Assembly (NCBI RefSeq): GCF_900091845.1
Contig: NZ_FMCI01000350.1
Coordinates: 18,358-82,357, forward strand
Length of the DNA stretch: 64,000 bases
Reading direction: 5' to 3'
From: Streptomyces sp. SolWspMP-5a-2
GTDB taxonomy: Bacteria; Actinomycetota; Actinomycetes; Streptomycetales; Streptomycetaceae
The notes below the pieces were generated by a model. It saw nothing but the letters and a program-made list of their open reading frames with translations, did no database searches and was not told where the DNA came from. The position numbers and the translations under genes were made by a program. Numbering within the stretch: position 1 is the stretch's first letter; each line of letters begins with the position of its first letter. Shown piece after piece: positions 1 through 10,628 of the stretch.

Positions 1-752
1 ACGGCGTTCAGGACCGTGCGGTACGCCACCTGCTGCTCGTCGAGGAGCACGAACTGTTCGCGCTCGCGCACCTCTTGTGCCGCGACCGCCATGAGCTGCT
101 TCGACGGTACGGTCTTTCCGGCCAGCAGCGCGTCGGCGGCCTCAGCACCCGGGCTCAGCGGGCTGAGCAGGGCGCGCAGGCAGTCGATGAACTCACCCCG
201 CCGGTCGCCGGTGAAGAGCCGGACACCGCCTGCCCCTTCCAGCGAGCGCAGCCCGCCCACGCCGAACTCGGTCGCGTTGTGCAGGAACGCGACCCCGGTC
301 ACCCGGTGCGGATGCGTCGCGACCGCGCCGTTGAAGTTCACGAGGTACTCGCGGTACCGGCGCACCTGTTCGATGGGATTGAGCACCGGGCCGCTGTACC
401 GCTCGAGGACGCACAGCACCGGGTCGTCCTCGGACGGCACGGCCTCGCTCCACTGCTTCAGTTCCACCAGGACGTACGACGGCTCCCCCGTGACGGGGTG
501 CGTCCCGGCCAGGACGGCGTCGATCCGCTTGCTGTTCATCGGGAGGGCGTACTCGATCATGACCTCCACGTCACCGAGTCCGGCGTCGTCGAGCGTGGCG
601 GCCAGAACGGGGAGGCTCTGTTCCCAGGAACGTATCTCCGCGGGTCCCGGGCGGTATCCGTGCGTGTGGACGAAGCGGTCGGTGAGCCGATGGAAGAGAG
701 ACGTGTCGAACGCCATGACGGAGATCGTTCTGGCGGACGCGCGGAACAGCAA
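1..752 (-). CDS. DUF2075-type protein, N-terminal part (cut by window edge)
   Basis: The visible 250 residues are the N-terminal half of a DUF2075 protein, a family of putative DNA/RNA helicase-like P-loop proteins with an upstream nuclease-like region. The family signature VELKQW is present, preceded by EYALPMNSKRIDAVLAG, a nuclease-fold-like beta hairpin; the P-loop half lies beyond base 1. I chose the TTG start at 752 because GGGGAG sits six bases upstream and the resulting MLFR start matches family members as I remember them; GTG at 773 has no ribosome binding site and ATG at 716 would cut conserved residues. It is the last minus-strand gene here and is separated from the GH16 gene by about 220 bases without a visible gene. 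Role unknown, possibly nucleic-acid metabolism or defence. Confidence 0.75.
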   Translation of the reverse strand, partial: MLFRASARTISVMAFDTSLFHRLTDRFVHTHGYRPGPAEIRSWEQSLPVLAATLDDAGLGDVEVMIEYALPMNSKRIDAVLAGTHPVTGEPSYVLVELKQWSEAVPSEDDPVLCVLERYSGPVLNPIEQVRRYREYLVNFNGAVATHPHRVTGVAFLHNATEFGVGGLRSLEGAGGVRLFTGDRRGEFIDCLRALLSPLSPGAEAADALLAGKTVPSKQLMAVAAQEVREREQFVLLDEQQVAYRTVLNA

Positions 753-973
753 GGACTTCTCCCCAGACAGCACGAAGTGACTCGTGCGGGTGGGGGCGTG
801 TCCTTCAGAACTCCACCGGGGTGGAGCGGAAGCCCGTCGGGCCGCTCTCTCGAGGTGATCCAGGGTACCCGGGGTGCGGCGGCACCCGGGGGCGGACGCC
901 GGGTACGCCCGCCCCCGGGACCGTGCGGCACGGCGGCGACCGGCCGGCCGGGATCCGACCGGCGGTGCCCCCG

Positions 974-2851
974 CTACCCCTTCTGCTCCACCCGCACCCA
1001 GTCCACCTCCGCCTGCACTCCCCCGCCCGCGATGCGGTCCACGCTCGACTGGGGCAGGCCCCAGTACGGGGTGGTCGTCTGGTTCCAGCCGGCCGGGTAG
1101 GCGCCGCCCAGGGCGAGGTTGAGGATGACGTACTGGTTGTGGTCGAAGACCCACTGGCCGCGGGTCGATTCGAGCTTGTTGCGGGTCGTCTCCTGGACGA
1201 CGCGGTCGTCGACGAGGAAGCGCATCCCGGTCGGGGTCCACTCCACCGCGTAGGTGTGCCACTGGTCCGCCGTGGCCCCGCCCGGGTAGGTCTGGCGGGC
1301 GCCGATGTTGCCGTCCGCCGAGTAGCCGGGGCCGTGCAGGGCCGAGCTGGTCCAGTCCCGGTAGCCGATGTTCTCCATGATGTCGGTCTCCCCGGAGGCG
1401 GGCCAGGACACCGACGGGTCGTCGACGTTGCTGCCGAGCAGCCAGAACGCGGGCCAGAAGCCGTCGCCCACGGGCAGCTTCATGCGGGCGCTGACCCGGC
1501 CGTAGGTGAAGTCGAACTTGGTGTTGGTGTCGACGCGGCCCGACGTGAAGTCGTAGGTGCCGCCGCCCGCACGGGTGCAGCCCTTGCAGTACTTGGCACG
1601 CAGCACCAGGCTGCCGTTCTCGGTGCGGACGGTGTCGGTGGAGTCGACGTACGCCTGCGCCTCGCCGTTGACCGAGCCCATCTCCGAACCCGTCCTGACC
1701 ACACGCCACTTGGAGCGGTCGAGGGTGGAGCCGGTGAAGTCGTCGAAGAAGGTGGTGCGGTAGGTGCCGGACTGCTCGCCCGGCAGCGCCGGGTAGGCGG
1801 CCGCGGCGCTGCCTCCGGTGCCCCAGACCTGGAACTCGTAGAGCGAGTAGCCGAACTGGGCCGTGGCGGGGGCCGGGTTGTAGAAAGAGCGGCGCTCCGT
1901 GCCGAGCATCCTGACGTACCGTCCGGTGACCGGCTGCGGCAGCCGCACGCTGTCGTGCAGGCCCGCCGCCTCGGCCGGTGAGGCGACGTTGGCGCGGCGC
2001 GCGGCGACCTCGGACGCGGTCGGCTGGTAGACCGTGCGCCAGGTGCGGTTGTCGTCGGAGACCTGGAGCCGGTAGTCGACCGCGAAGGCCGCCTCCCAGT
2101 ACAGGTCGACGGTGTCGATCGTCGACGTCGCGCCCAGGTCGACGGCGACCCAGCGGTCCGCGTTCCAGTCGCTCGACCAGCGGGTGGAGTCGCCCTTGAG
2201 CCCGGCCGGGTAGCCGCCGTCGGTGACGAACGCCGGTGTGTTGCCCGCGTGTTGGTAGTAGTTCGAGTAAGCGGGGTGGTTCAGGGCGAGGTTGGTCCGG
2301 GTGGTGGACGCGGGCGCGGGCTCGCCGCCGTACACCTTGAAGCTCCACAGCGAGTACCCGTAGGGCGTGGCGCGTTCGAGGCCGCGCAGGCGCAGGTAGC
2401 GGCCGGTGACCTCCTGCGGGTAGGTGCTCACGGTGACCGATCCGCCGGTGCCTGCGGTCTCCGTGTAGAACGGCGTCCAGTCGGTGCCGTTCTTCGACGC
2501 CTCCAGGACGTACCGCTTGCCGTAGGCGGCCTCCCAGTCGAGGACCACCCGGTCGACGCGGACGGTGGTGCCGAGGTCGACGCGCAGCCACGCGTCGTCG
2601 GCGAAGTTGCTGGACCAGCGGGTGGCCCCGTCGCCGTCGAAGGCGAGACCGGGGCCGGTGCCGCCGTTCTCGCTGCCGGAGGCGGTGACGGCGGCCGGTG
2701 TCTGGGCGTAGGCGGCGGCCGCCCGGTCGGTGTCCCAGGCGGCCTGGACGGCGGCGGCTCGCCCGGCGGGCGCGGCGGCGGCCGGGGGCGGGGACAGGAC
2801 GGCGACGGTGGCCAGGACGGCCAGCGCGGCCAGGAGGGTGCGGTGCGGCAT
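974..2851 (-). CDS. Secreted GH16 beta-glucanase with two discoidin-type domains
   Basis: A 625-residue exported glycoside hydrolase. Residues 1-28 form a signal peptide ending in an alanine-rich cleavage region. Two F5/8 type C (discoidin/CBM32-like) carbohydrate-binding modules follow, at roughly 45-180 and 190-345, each with the RWSS and TGRYxRxxG words of that fold. The C-terminal GH16 domain (about 365-625) carries the catalytic ExDxxE motif as ETDIME at residues 488-493 (nucleophile and acid/base glutamates). Family knowledge points to endo-beta-1,3-glucanase (laminarinase-like) activity outside the cell. The start at 2851 has AAGGAG upstream; the longer in-frame extension runs into the neighbouring gene. 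It lies just downstream of a GH1 beta-glucosidase and a sugar ABC transporter, so glucan is probably cut outside, imported and finished inside. Confidence 0.9.
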   Translation of the reverse strand: MPHRTLLAALAVLATVAVLSPPPAAAAPAGRAAAVQAAWDTDRAAAAYAQTPAAVTASGSENGGTGPGLAFDGDGATRWSSNFADDAWLRVDLGTTVRVDRVVLDWEAAYGKRYVLEASKNGTDWTPFYTETAGTGGSVTVSTYPQEVTGRYLRLRGLERATPYGYSLWSFKVYGGEPAPASTTRTNLALNHPAYSNYYQHAGNTPAFVTDGGYPAGLKGDSTRWSSDWNADRWVAVDLGATSTIDTVDLYWEAAFAVDYRLQVSDDNRTWRTVYQPTASEVAARRANVASPAEAAGLHDSVRLPQPVTGRYVRMLGTERRSFYNPAPATAQFGYSLYEFQVWGTGGSAAAAYPALPGEQSGTYRTTFFDDFTGSTLDRSKWRVVRTGSEMGSVNGEAQAYVDSTDTVRTENGSLVLRAKYCKGCTRAGGGTYDFTSGRVDTNTKFDFTYGRVSARMKLPVGDGFWPAFWLLGSNVDDPSVSWPASGETDIMENIGYRDWTSSALHGPGYSADGNIGARQTYPGGATADQWHTYAVEWTPTGMRFLVDDRVVQETTRNKLESTRGQWVFDHNQYVILNLALGGAYPAGWNQTTTPYWGLPQSSVDRIAGGGVQAEVDWVRVEQKG

Positions 2852-3036
2852 GCGGCTCTCCTTGGGGTCGGGGTGGGACGGATGCGCTGTACTGACGCGT
2901 GCATGACAAATGAGACGCGTGGTGCGCGCCCCTCCGTTCTTCCGGGACGGCGGGGCCGGGCGCCGGGGACGCGTCGCTCCCGCGTCCGCGTCTCCCGGCC
3001 CCGTCCCCGCTCCCGTCCGCTCCGCGCCGCCCCGGC

Positions 3037-4424
<1,388 letters not shown>

Positions 4425-4428
<4 letters not shown>

Positions 4429-5288
4429 TTGACGGCTCCGGCCGTCAGTCCGGCGACCAGGTAGCGCTGGAGCAGCAGGAAGCCGGCGACCACGGGCACG
4501 CTGACGACCAGCGAGGCGGCCATGATCTGGTTCCAGTACACGTCGTTGAGCGTGGAGTAGCCCTGGAGTCCGACCGCGAGGGTGCGCGTGGTGTCGTTGG
4601 TCATGACGGACGCGAACAGCACCTCGCCCCAGGCGGTCATGAAGGCGTAGACGGCGACCGCGACAATGCCGGGCACGGCGGCCGGTACGACCACCCGGAA
4701 CAGCGCGCCCAGCGGGCCGCAGCCGTCGACCAGCGCCGCCTCGTCCAGGTCGCGGGGCACCGAGTCGAAGTACCCGATGAGCATCCAGATCGAGAACGGC
4801 AGCGAGAACGTCAGGTACGTCAGGATCAGTCCGCCGCGCGAGCCGAACAGGGCGATGCCGGTGGCGTTGCCGATGTTGACGTAGATGAGGAACAGCGGCA
4901 GCAGGAAGAGGATGCCGGGGAACATCTGCGTCGAGAGCACGGTCACCGTGAAGACGCGCTTGCCGCGGAAGTCGTACCGGCTGACCGCGTACGCCGAGAA
5001 GACCGCGATCACCACCGACGCGACGGTCGCGACGCCCGCCACGATCAGGGAGTTCACGAAGTAGCGGGCGAGCGGGACCGTCGACCAGATGTCGACGTAC
5101 GGGCGCAGGGTCAGCCCGCTGGGCAGCCAGCGGAACTTGCCGGTGACGTCCGCGAGCGGCTTCAGGGAGCTGGAGACCATGACGTACACCGGCAGCAGGA
5201 CGAATCCGGTGAGCAGGGTCAGGAAGATCCGCCGGGACCAGAGGAAGGAGCGCGGCGGCGCCATCGGTGAGGCGTGCTGGCTAGACAT
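4425..5288 (-). CDS. Sugar ABC transporter permease (MalG-like)
   Basis: A 287-residue inner-membrane permease of the CUT1 carbohydrate ABC family with six predicted membrane helices. The cytoplasmic EAA loop that docks the ATPase reads DEAALVDGCGPLGALFRVVVP in its middle-to-C-terminal part. It overlaps the upstream permease by eight bases and the downstream GH1 gene by four, so all are cotranscribed. No ATPase gene is present in the operon; in Streptomyces, CUT1 systems normally share the multi-operon ATPase MsiK encoded elsewhere (established knowledge). Substrate is inferred from neighbours to be beta-gluco-oligosaccharides. Confidence 0.92.
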
Positions 5289-6270
5289 CTGAGGTCCTCC
5301 GTCCGCGCGAGGTGAGGACGAGGTAGACGCCGGTCACCACCAGCAGGAACAGCAGCAGGAGTACGGACATGGCGGACCCGGTGCCGAAGTTCCAGGTGAC
5401 GAAGGACGCCTGGTAGATGTGGACGGAGATCAGGTCGGCCGCGGCCGGGGCGGTCTTGCCGAACAGGACGTACGGCGTGTTGAAGTCGTTGAACGTCCAC
5501 AGGAACAGCACCAGGACGAGCACCTGGTTGACCGGGCGCAGCGACGGCAGGGTGATCCGGCGGATCTGCTGCCACCGTCCGGCGCCGTCCAGCGCGGCGG
5601 CCTCGTACAGCTCGCCGGGGATGTTCTGGAGTCCGGCCATCACGATGAGGAAGGCGAACGGCCAGCCCTTCCACACCGACACGGTGAGCAGGGCGTAGAA
5701 GCTGTTGTCGCCGATGAGCCAGAACGACGGCTTGTCGGTGAGGTGGAGCTGGTCGTGCAGGACGTGGTTCACCAGGCCGTTGTCGTGCTGGAACATGAAC
5801 ACCCAGGTGATGACGGCCGCGTAGACCGGCAGCGCGTACGGCACCAGGAACAGCGCGCGCAGCAGGCCGCGGCCGCGGAAGGTCTCCTGCATGTAGACGG
5901 CGGCCGTGGTGCCGATCAGCCAGCAGAGGCCGACCGACAGCACGGTGAACGCGATGGTGACGAGGAACGAGTGGAGCAGCGCCTCGCCGACCGGGGCGTC
6001 GAAGTCCACCGACATGCGGTAGTTGCGCAGCCCCGACCAGGGCGCGGCGCCCCAGTCGCGGATGTAGAACTGGGTCAGCTCCTTGAAGCTCATCACGATG
6101 CCGATCACCATCGGCACGAGGTGGACCAGGAGTTCGAGGAACAGGGCGGGCAGGAGCAGCAGGTACGGCAGTCCGATGCGGCGGATCCGCCCGGGGCGGC
6201 GGGGGTCACGCGCCGCCGCCCCGGGGGAGTCCTTCCGCACGTCCGCCGCGGCGGGAGCGGTGGTCGTCAT
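5281..6270 (-). CDS. Sugar ABC transporter permease (MalF-like)
   Basis: A 329-residue partner permease. A charged N-terminal tail (about 40 residues) precedes the first helix, and the EAA loop reads YEAAALDGAGRWQQIRRITLP near residue 235. I placed the start at the ATG at 6270, five bases after the stop of the binding-protein gene; the frame continues far upstream only as a shadow of that gene. It pairs with the next permease to form the transmembrane channel of a CUT1 sugar importer. Confidence 0.92.
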   Translation of the reverse strand: MTTTAPAAADVRKDSPGAAARDPRRPGRIRRIGLPYLLLLPALFLELLVHLVPMVIGIVMSFKELTQFYIRDWGAAPWSGLRNYRMSVDFDAPVGEALLHSFLVTIAFTVLSVGLCWLIGTTAAVYMQETFRGRGLLRALFLVPYALPVYAAVITWVFMFQHDNGLVNHVLHDQLHLTDKPSFWLIGDNSFYALLTVSVWKGWPFAFLIVMAGLQNIPGELYEAAALDGAGRWQQIRRITLPSLRPVNQVLVLVLFLWTFNDFNTPYVLFGKTAPAAADLISVHIYQASFVTWNFGTGSAMSVLLLLFLLVVTGVYLVLTSRGRRTSDV

Positions 6271-6275
6271 CGGGC

Positions 6276-7592
6276 TCACTTCGCGGGCATCTGCTGCTGG
6301 GCCTTCTGCAGCGCCGACTTGACGGTGTCCGCGGAGACGGGGCGACCGGCCGCGGCGGTGGCGAACAGCTCCTTGATCGCGGTACCGACCGCGGTCTCGA
6401 ACTGCGACTCGTCGGCGACCTGCGGCAGCGCGGCGGCGCTCTTGGCGAGGGTGTCCTTGAGGACCGCGTTGGCCGGGGAGTTGAACGCCGGGTCCTCCTG
6501 GGCCGTCTTCACCGGCGGGATCGAGGTGTAGGCGGTGTTGAGGATCTTCTGCTCGGCGTCGCTGGTCATGAACTTCACGAACTTCGTCGCGCCGTCGGTG
6601 TTGTGGGTGTTCTTGAAGACGGCGAGGTTGATGCCCGCGACCATGGAGTTGATCTGGTCGCCGGTTCCGGGGGTGCCGGACTGCACGGGCACCGGCGCGA
6701 TGCCGTAGTCGTCCTCGCTCAGGCCCTGGGACTTGAGGTTGGCGGCGGCGGACTGCCAGAGCAGCATCGCGTTCTTGCCCTTGGCGAAGTCGCTGACGGA
6801 CTGGTTCTGGGCGTACTCGGCGTTGCCGGGCGCGATGATCTTGTCCTTGGCCATCAGGTCGACGTACTGCTTGACGGCGGTCACGACCCCGTCGTTGGTG
6901 AAGTCGGCCTTGCCGTCGGCGGTGAAGAACTCGGCGCCGTGCTGGCGGGCGAAGACGAAGGCGTGGTGGATGTTCTCCGACGGGTTCGAACCCTCCGCTC
7001 CCAGGCCCCACTTACCGTCCTTGGACAGCTTCCGGCCGTCGGCGACCAGCTCGTCCCAGGTGGTCGGCGGCTTGCTGATGCCCGCCTCGGCGAACATCTT
7101 CTTGTTGTAGTAGAGCGCGTACGCCATCGAGTACAGCGGCACCGCGGCGGGGTCCTTGTCGGAGGCGCCGGTGGAGCCGAGCGCCGAGTCGACGAAGCGG
7201 TCCTTGCCGCCGATCTTGGCGAAGTTCTCGGCGTTCCAGGGCAGCAGCGCCCCGGTGGCCTGGAGCGAGGCGCTCCAGGTGTTGCCTATGTTGAGGACGT
7301 CGGGGCCCTGACCCGAGGTCGTGGCGGTCAGGATGCGGTTGAGCAGGTCCGACCAGGGGACCACCTCGAGCTTCACCTTGACGCCGGTCTGCTTCTCGAA
7401 CTTGTCGAGTTCCGGCTGGAGGACCTTCTTGTCGACGGCGATGCTCGCGCCCTGGTTGGAGGCCCAGTACGTGAGGGTCTTGGGCGAGTCGTCCGACCCG
7501 CCCCCCGTCGACGAACCGCCTCCGCAGGCCGAGGCGGCAAGGGCGAGTGACATGGTGACGGCGCCGACGGCCGCGGCTCGGATGCTGCGCAT
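6276..7592 (-). CDS. Sugar ABC transporter substrate-binding lipoprotein
   Basis: A 438-residue extracellular solute-binding protein (family 1). The N-terminus is a lipoprotein signal with the cysteine in LAASACGGG, so the protein is predicted to be anchored on the outer face of the membrane. The mature part shows family words such as YYNKKMFAEAGI and a WGLGAEGSN segment. It is the first gene of the beta-glucan uptake operon. I prefer the ATG at 7592 (GGGAG just upstream); an ATG at 7625 lies inside the AT-rich control element and has no ribosome binding site. The ligand is inferred to be a beta-glucoside oligomer from the GH1 and GH16 genes downstream. Confidence 0.9.
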   Translation of the reverse strand: MRSIRAAAVGAVTMSLALAASACGGGSSTGGGSDDSPKTLTYWASNQGASIAVDKKVLQPELDKFEKQTGVKVKLEVVPWSDLLNRILTATTSGQGPDVLNIGNTWSASLQATGALLPWNAENFAKIGGKDRFVDSALGSTGASDKDPAAVPLYSMAYALYYNKKMFAEAGISKPPTTWDELVADGRKLSKDGKWGLGAEGSNPSENIHHAFVFARQHGAEFFTADGKADFTNDGVVTAVKQYVDLMAKDKIIAPGNAEYAQNQSVSDFAKGKNAMLLWQSAAANLKSQGLSEDDYGIAPVPVQSGTPGTGDQINSMVAGINLAVFKNTHNTDGATKFVKFMTSDAEQKILNTAYTSIPPVKTAQEDPAFNSPANAVLKDTLAKSAAALPQVADESQFETAVGTAIKELFATAAAGRPVSADTVKSALQKAQQQMPAK

Positions 7593-7617
7593 GACTCCCG
7601 GTGTCCCTTCGGGGTTA

Positions 7618-7668
7618 GCACTCATGACTTAATTTAGGACGTGAGTTAAACCTCAGGAGATGCGCGCG
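7618..7668 (-). promoter_or_regulatory. AT-rich promoter/operator of the beta-glucan operon
   Basis: An unusually AT-rich stretch for this genome, directly upstream of the binding-protein gene. It contains two TTAA words in similar contexts (ACTTAATTTAG and AGTTAAACCTC, about 16 bases apart). Such TTAA repeats upstream of Streptomyces sugar ABC operons are typical targets of sugar repressors. Which regulator binds cannot be told from the sequence, and no CebR-type TGGGAGCGCTCCCA box is present. Confidence 0.45.
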
Positions 7669-8069
7669 TCAAGGGTTTCGGCAACACCCGTGGCACTCCG
7701 GACGCATGTCGCGCGGTCCGCGTTCGAGCAGTTGAGGCGAACAGCGGGGTCGGGGGCCCGCGGGACGGGTGGACGTTCACTTCCCGAAGGGGGCGGAGCG
7801 GGGGCACGGCGGGGGTGAGCCACGGAGGCGGTGAGTCGCGGGGCGGGGCCAGCAGGAGGGCGGGCCACGGGAGGCGGTGAGCCGCAGAGGCCGGGGGCGG
7901 GGTGAGGCACGGGAGGCCACGGGAAGGGACGGCGGCACCCGTTCGTCCCGCCGCCCTTCCACGCCCCGCGATCCCGCGCCTCCCCGCCCCCGCGATCCCG
8001 CCCCTCCACGCCCCCGAACCCCCGCGGTCCGTTTCACCTCCCTGCCCCGGGCCCCGCCCCGGGCCCCCG
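7669..8069. other. Gene-free GC-rich spacer with short repeats
   Basis: About 400 bases between the sugar operon and the EF-G-like gene. No reading frame here looks protein-like. It has G-rich repeats of the type GCCACGGGAGGC (three near copies between 7805 and 7925), C-rich words of the type CCCCCGCGATCCCGCC, and one strong hairpin described separately. Confidence 0.5.
7922..7960 (-). terminator. Hairpin terminator downstream of the EF-G-like gene
   Basis: Arms GGAAGGGACGGCGG (7922-7935) and CCGCCGCCCTTCC (7948-7960) pair over 13 bases with one bulged A and a 12-base loop. It lies about 110 bases past the stop of the EF-G-like gene. There is no T run, as is usual in Streptomyces. Confidence 0.55.
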
Positions 8070-10145
8070 CTAGCGGTCGGCGCCCACCGAACCCGAACCC
8101 GATGCCGCCCCCGGCCCCGACCCCGGTGCCGGGGCGTAGCCCGTCGGGCGGGCGGTGAACGTCGCCCGGCCCTGGGTGCGCCCGCGCAACCGGGTCGCGT
8201 AGCCGAAGAGTCCGGCCAGCGGCACCGTCGCGGTGACCACCGTCGCGCCGCCGCGCGCGAGCGATCCCGAGACCCGGCCGCGCCGGGCCGCGAGGTCGCC
8301 GAGGACCACGCCGACGGCGTCGTCGGGCACCGTGACGGTGACCTCCGCGACGGGTTCGAGCAGGACCATGACGCAGCCGCGCAGGGCCTCGCGGAGCCCG
8401 AGGCGGCCCGCCGTCCGGAAGGCGGCCTCCGAGGAGTCCTTCACATGGGTCGCCCCGTCGGTGAGGGTGACCCGCAGCCCGGTCACCGGGTGACCGCCGA
8501 GCGGCCCCTCGGCGAGGGCGGCCAGACATCCGGCGCGGACCGCGCGGACGTACTCCTGCGGCACCCGCCCGCCGACCACCGTCGAGCGGAACACGAAGTC
8601 CCCCTCCCACGGCTCGACATCGAGGACGACATGCGCGAACTGCCCTGCCCCGCCGTCCTGTTTGACGTGCCGGTAGACCGTCCCGGCGACGCCCCGCCCG
8701 ACCGTCTCCCGGTGGCTCACCGCGGGGCGGCCCACGGTGACCTCCACGCCGTGCACGGAACGCAGTTGCTCCACCGCGACCTCCAGGTGCAGCTCCCCCA
8801 TGCCGGACAGCACGGTCTGCCCGGTCTCCGGGTCGGTCCCGGCGACCAGCGACGGGTCCTCCTCGGTGAGCCGGGCCAGCGCCGCCGCCAGCCGCCCGGT
8901 CCCGGCGGACCCGCGGGCCTCGACCGCCACCGAGACCACCGGGTCGGCGACGCCCGGCGGTTCGAGGAGCAGCGGGGCGTCCGGCGCGCAGAGGGTGGTG
9001 CCCGCGCGGGCCCCCTTCAGCCCGGCGACGGCGACGATGTCCCCGGCGACCGCTCGGTCCACCGGGACGTGGCGGTCGGCCCGTACCCGCAGGACGCGTC
9101 CGACCCGCTCGGTGCGCCCGGTGCCCGCGTCCCGCACCACGTCCCCCTTCCGTACGGTTCCCGAGTAGATCCGCAGACAGGTCAGCCGCCCGGTCGCGGC
9201 CGCCTGGACCTTGAACACCAGCGCGGCGAACGGCGCCCCAGGATCGGCCGCGCGCTCCTGTCCGGTCCCCTCGTGCACCCCGCGGACGGCGGGCACGTCG
9301 AGGGGCGACGGCAGGTAGGACACGACGGCGTCCAGCAGCGCCTCGACGCCCCGGTCGCGGTAGGCCGAGCCGCAGAGCACGACCAGCCCTTCGCCGCTGA
9401 GGGTCAGGTCCCGCAGCGCGGCGGTCAGCGTCCCCGCCGAGAGCGTCGAGCGGGCGCAGTACTCCTCCAGGGCGGCCGGGTGCAGGGCGGCGACCGCCTC
9501 CTCCAGCAGCCGTCTGCGCCGCAGCGCCTCCTCGCGCAGGTCCTCCGGGACCGGTGCCCGCCGGACGGCGCCGTCACCGTCGTCCCTGACCAGCGCGCGC
9601 AGGTGCGGCAGGTCGACGACGCCGGTGAAGCGGTCCTCGGCGCCGATGGGCAACTGGACGACCAGCGGCGCCGGGTGCAGCCGGGTCCTGATGGACTCGA
9701 CGGCGGTGTCGAGGTCGGCGCCCGGCCGGTCCAGCTTGTTGACGAACGCGATCCTCGGCACGCCGTGCCGGTCGGCCTGCCGCCACACCGCCTCGCTCTG
9801 CGGTTCGACGCCCGCGACGGCGTCGAAGACGGCGACCGCGCCGTCGAGGACCCGCAGCGCGCGCTCCACCTCGTCGGCGAAGTCGACGTGCCCCGGGGTG
9901 TCGATGAGGTTGACGCGGTGGCCGTCCCAGACGCAGCTCACCGCCGCCGCGAAGATGGTGATCCCGCGCTCGCGCTCCTGCGGGTCGAAGTCCGTGACGG
10001 TGGTGCCGTCGTGGACCTCGCCGCGCCGGTGCGTGGCGCCGGTGGCGTACAGGATCCGCTCGGTGACGGTGGTCTTGCCCGCGTCGACGTGGGCGAGGAT
10101 GCCCAGGTTGCGGACGGTGGCGAGGTGGTGGGTGTCGGTGCGCAC
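8070..10145 (-). CDS. Elongation factor G paralogue (translational GTPase)
   Basis: A 691-residue cytoplasmic GTPase with the EF-G domain order: G domain (1-280), domain II, III, IV and V. The nucleotide motifs are all present: AHVDAGKTT (G1), RGITI (G2, switch I threonine), DTPGHVDF (G3) and NKLD (G4). Domain IV has GQFAHV and the C-terminal half VTVTVPDDAVGVVLGDL. It is closer to EF-G than to Tet(M) in switch I, but is clearly not the housekeeping fusA, which sits in the str operon next to tuf and ribosomal protein genes; here it stands alone. Such Streptomyces paralogues may act in stress or in antibiotic-challenged translation (inference). The start is GTG at 10145 with AGAGAGG upstream. 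Confidence 0.9.
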   Translation of the reverse strand: MRTDTHHLATVRNLGILAHVDAGKTTVTERILYATGATHRRGEVHDGTTVTDFDPQERERGITIFAAAVSCVWDGHRVNLIDTPGHVDFADEVERALRVLDGAVAVFDAVAGVEPQSEAVWRQADRHGVPRIAFVNKLDRPGADLDTAVESIRTRLHPAPLVVQLPIGAEDRFTGVVDLPHLRALVRDDGDGAVRRAPVPEDLREEALRRRRLLEEAVAALHPAALEEYCARSTLSAGTLTAALRDLTLSGEGLVVLCGSAYRDRGVEALLDAVVSYLPSPLDVPAVRGVHEGTGQERAADPGAPFAALVFKVQAAATGRLTCLRIYSGTVRKGDVVRDAGTGRTERVGRVLRVRADRHVPVDRAVAGDIVAVAGLKGARAGTTLCAPDAPLLLEPPGVADPVVSVAVEARGSAGTGRLAAALARLTEEDPSLVAGTDPETGQTVLSGMGELHLEVAVEQLRSVHGVEVTVGRPAVSHRETVGRGVAGTVYRHVKQDGGAGQFAHVVLDVEPWEGDFVFRSTVVGGRVPQEYVRAVRAGCLAALAEGPLGGHPVTGLRVTLTDGATHVKDSSEAAFRTAGRLGLREALRGCVMVLLEPVAEVTVTVPDDAVGVVLGDLAARRGRVSGSLARGGATVVTATVPLAGLFGYATRLRGRTQGRATFTARPTGYAPAPGSGPGAASGSGSVGADR

Positions 10146-10628
10146 GGCCGGTCGGCCTCTCTGCTGAGCTGCGGCGATCGATTCGCGGGACGGCGCGATT
10201 CCCGGACGGGCACCGGTGCCGCCGCCGGTCCGGCGGCGCGTCGGACGCGTGCCGGGGCGGGCGGGGTCAGCGGGTCGTCGCGGGTGTCCGGTGCGGGCCG
10301 CGCGGCGCGCACCGGGCGGCCGGAGACGCCAGGATCACCTCGTGGAGCGCGCGGGGGACGACGACATCGGTGCGGTGACGCACGGCCGGCCCCCCTCCGT
10401 CTCCGGGTGTGCGCCCTGCTCCCGGGCGGCACACGGTCCTCGGCGAGTGTAGGAGGACGGCGCGGGTCCCGGCACCGGATTTTCCGGGTGCTCCCCGACC
10501 GGCGTCCCGACGGGGGCGCCGCGGCCGGGACGGGCGTGAACTTCCGCGCGGAGGCGGGAACTTCTCCCCCGTCGCACTAGTTTCTACGGTGTTGTAGACA
10601 CTCCCGATCCGCACACCTGGAGACGCGC
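10146..10628. other. Control region between EF-G-like and TerB genes, with possible leader ORF
   Basis: A 483-base divergent region. On the minus strand a 38-codon ORF (10383 down to 10267, GTG start, GGAGGGGGG eight bases upstream) ends 121 bases before the EF-G-like start. Between them lie two hairpins: GGCACCGGTGCC (10209-10220) and a stem GCCGCCG/CGGCGGC (10221-10237). This layout resembles a leader-peptide attenuator, known for ribosome-protection genes, but it is only suggestive here. On the plus-strand side is the BlaI dyad for TerB. Confidence 0.35.
10584..10597. promoter_or_regulatory. BlaI-type operator upstream of the TerB gene
   Basis: The dyad CTACGGTGTTGTAG lies 31 bases before the TerB start. 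It differs in one base from the copy upstream of blaI/terD and in two from the copy upstream of the TatA-like gene. The TACA-N4-TGTA core is the form recognised by BlaI/MecI repressors. Confidence 0.75.

Noticed and set aside
7777..8610. Minus-strand frame spanning the spacer and the EF-G 3' end
   Set aside because: It is a shifted frame of the EF-G gene continued through low-complexity GC-rich sequence.
8070..10145. Tet(M)-type ribosomal protection protein
   Set aside because: Switch I and domain IV words are EF-G-like, and no Tet(M)-specific motif is evident; a protective role remains possible but unsupported.
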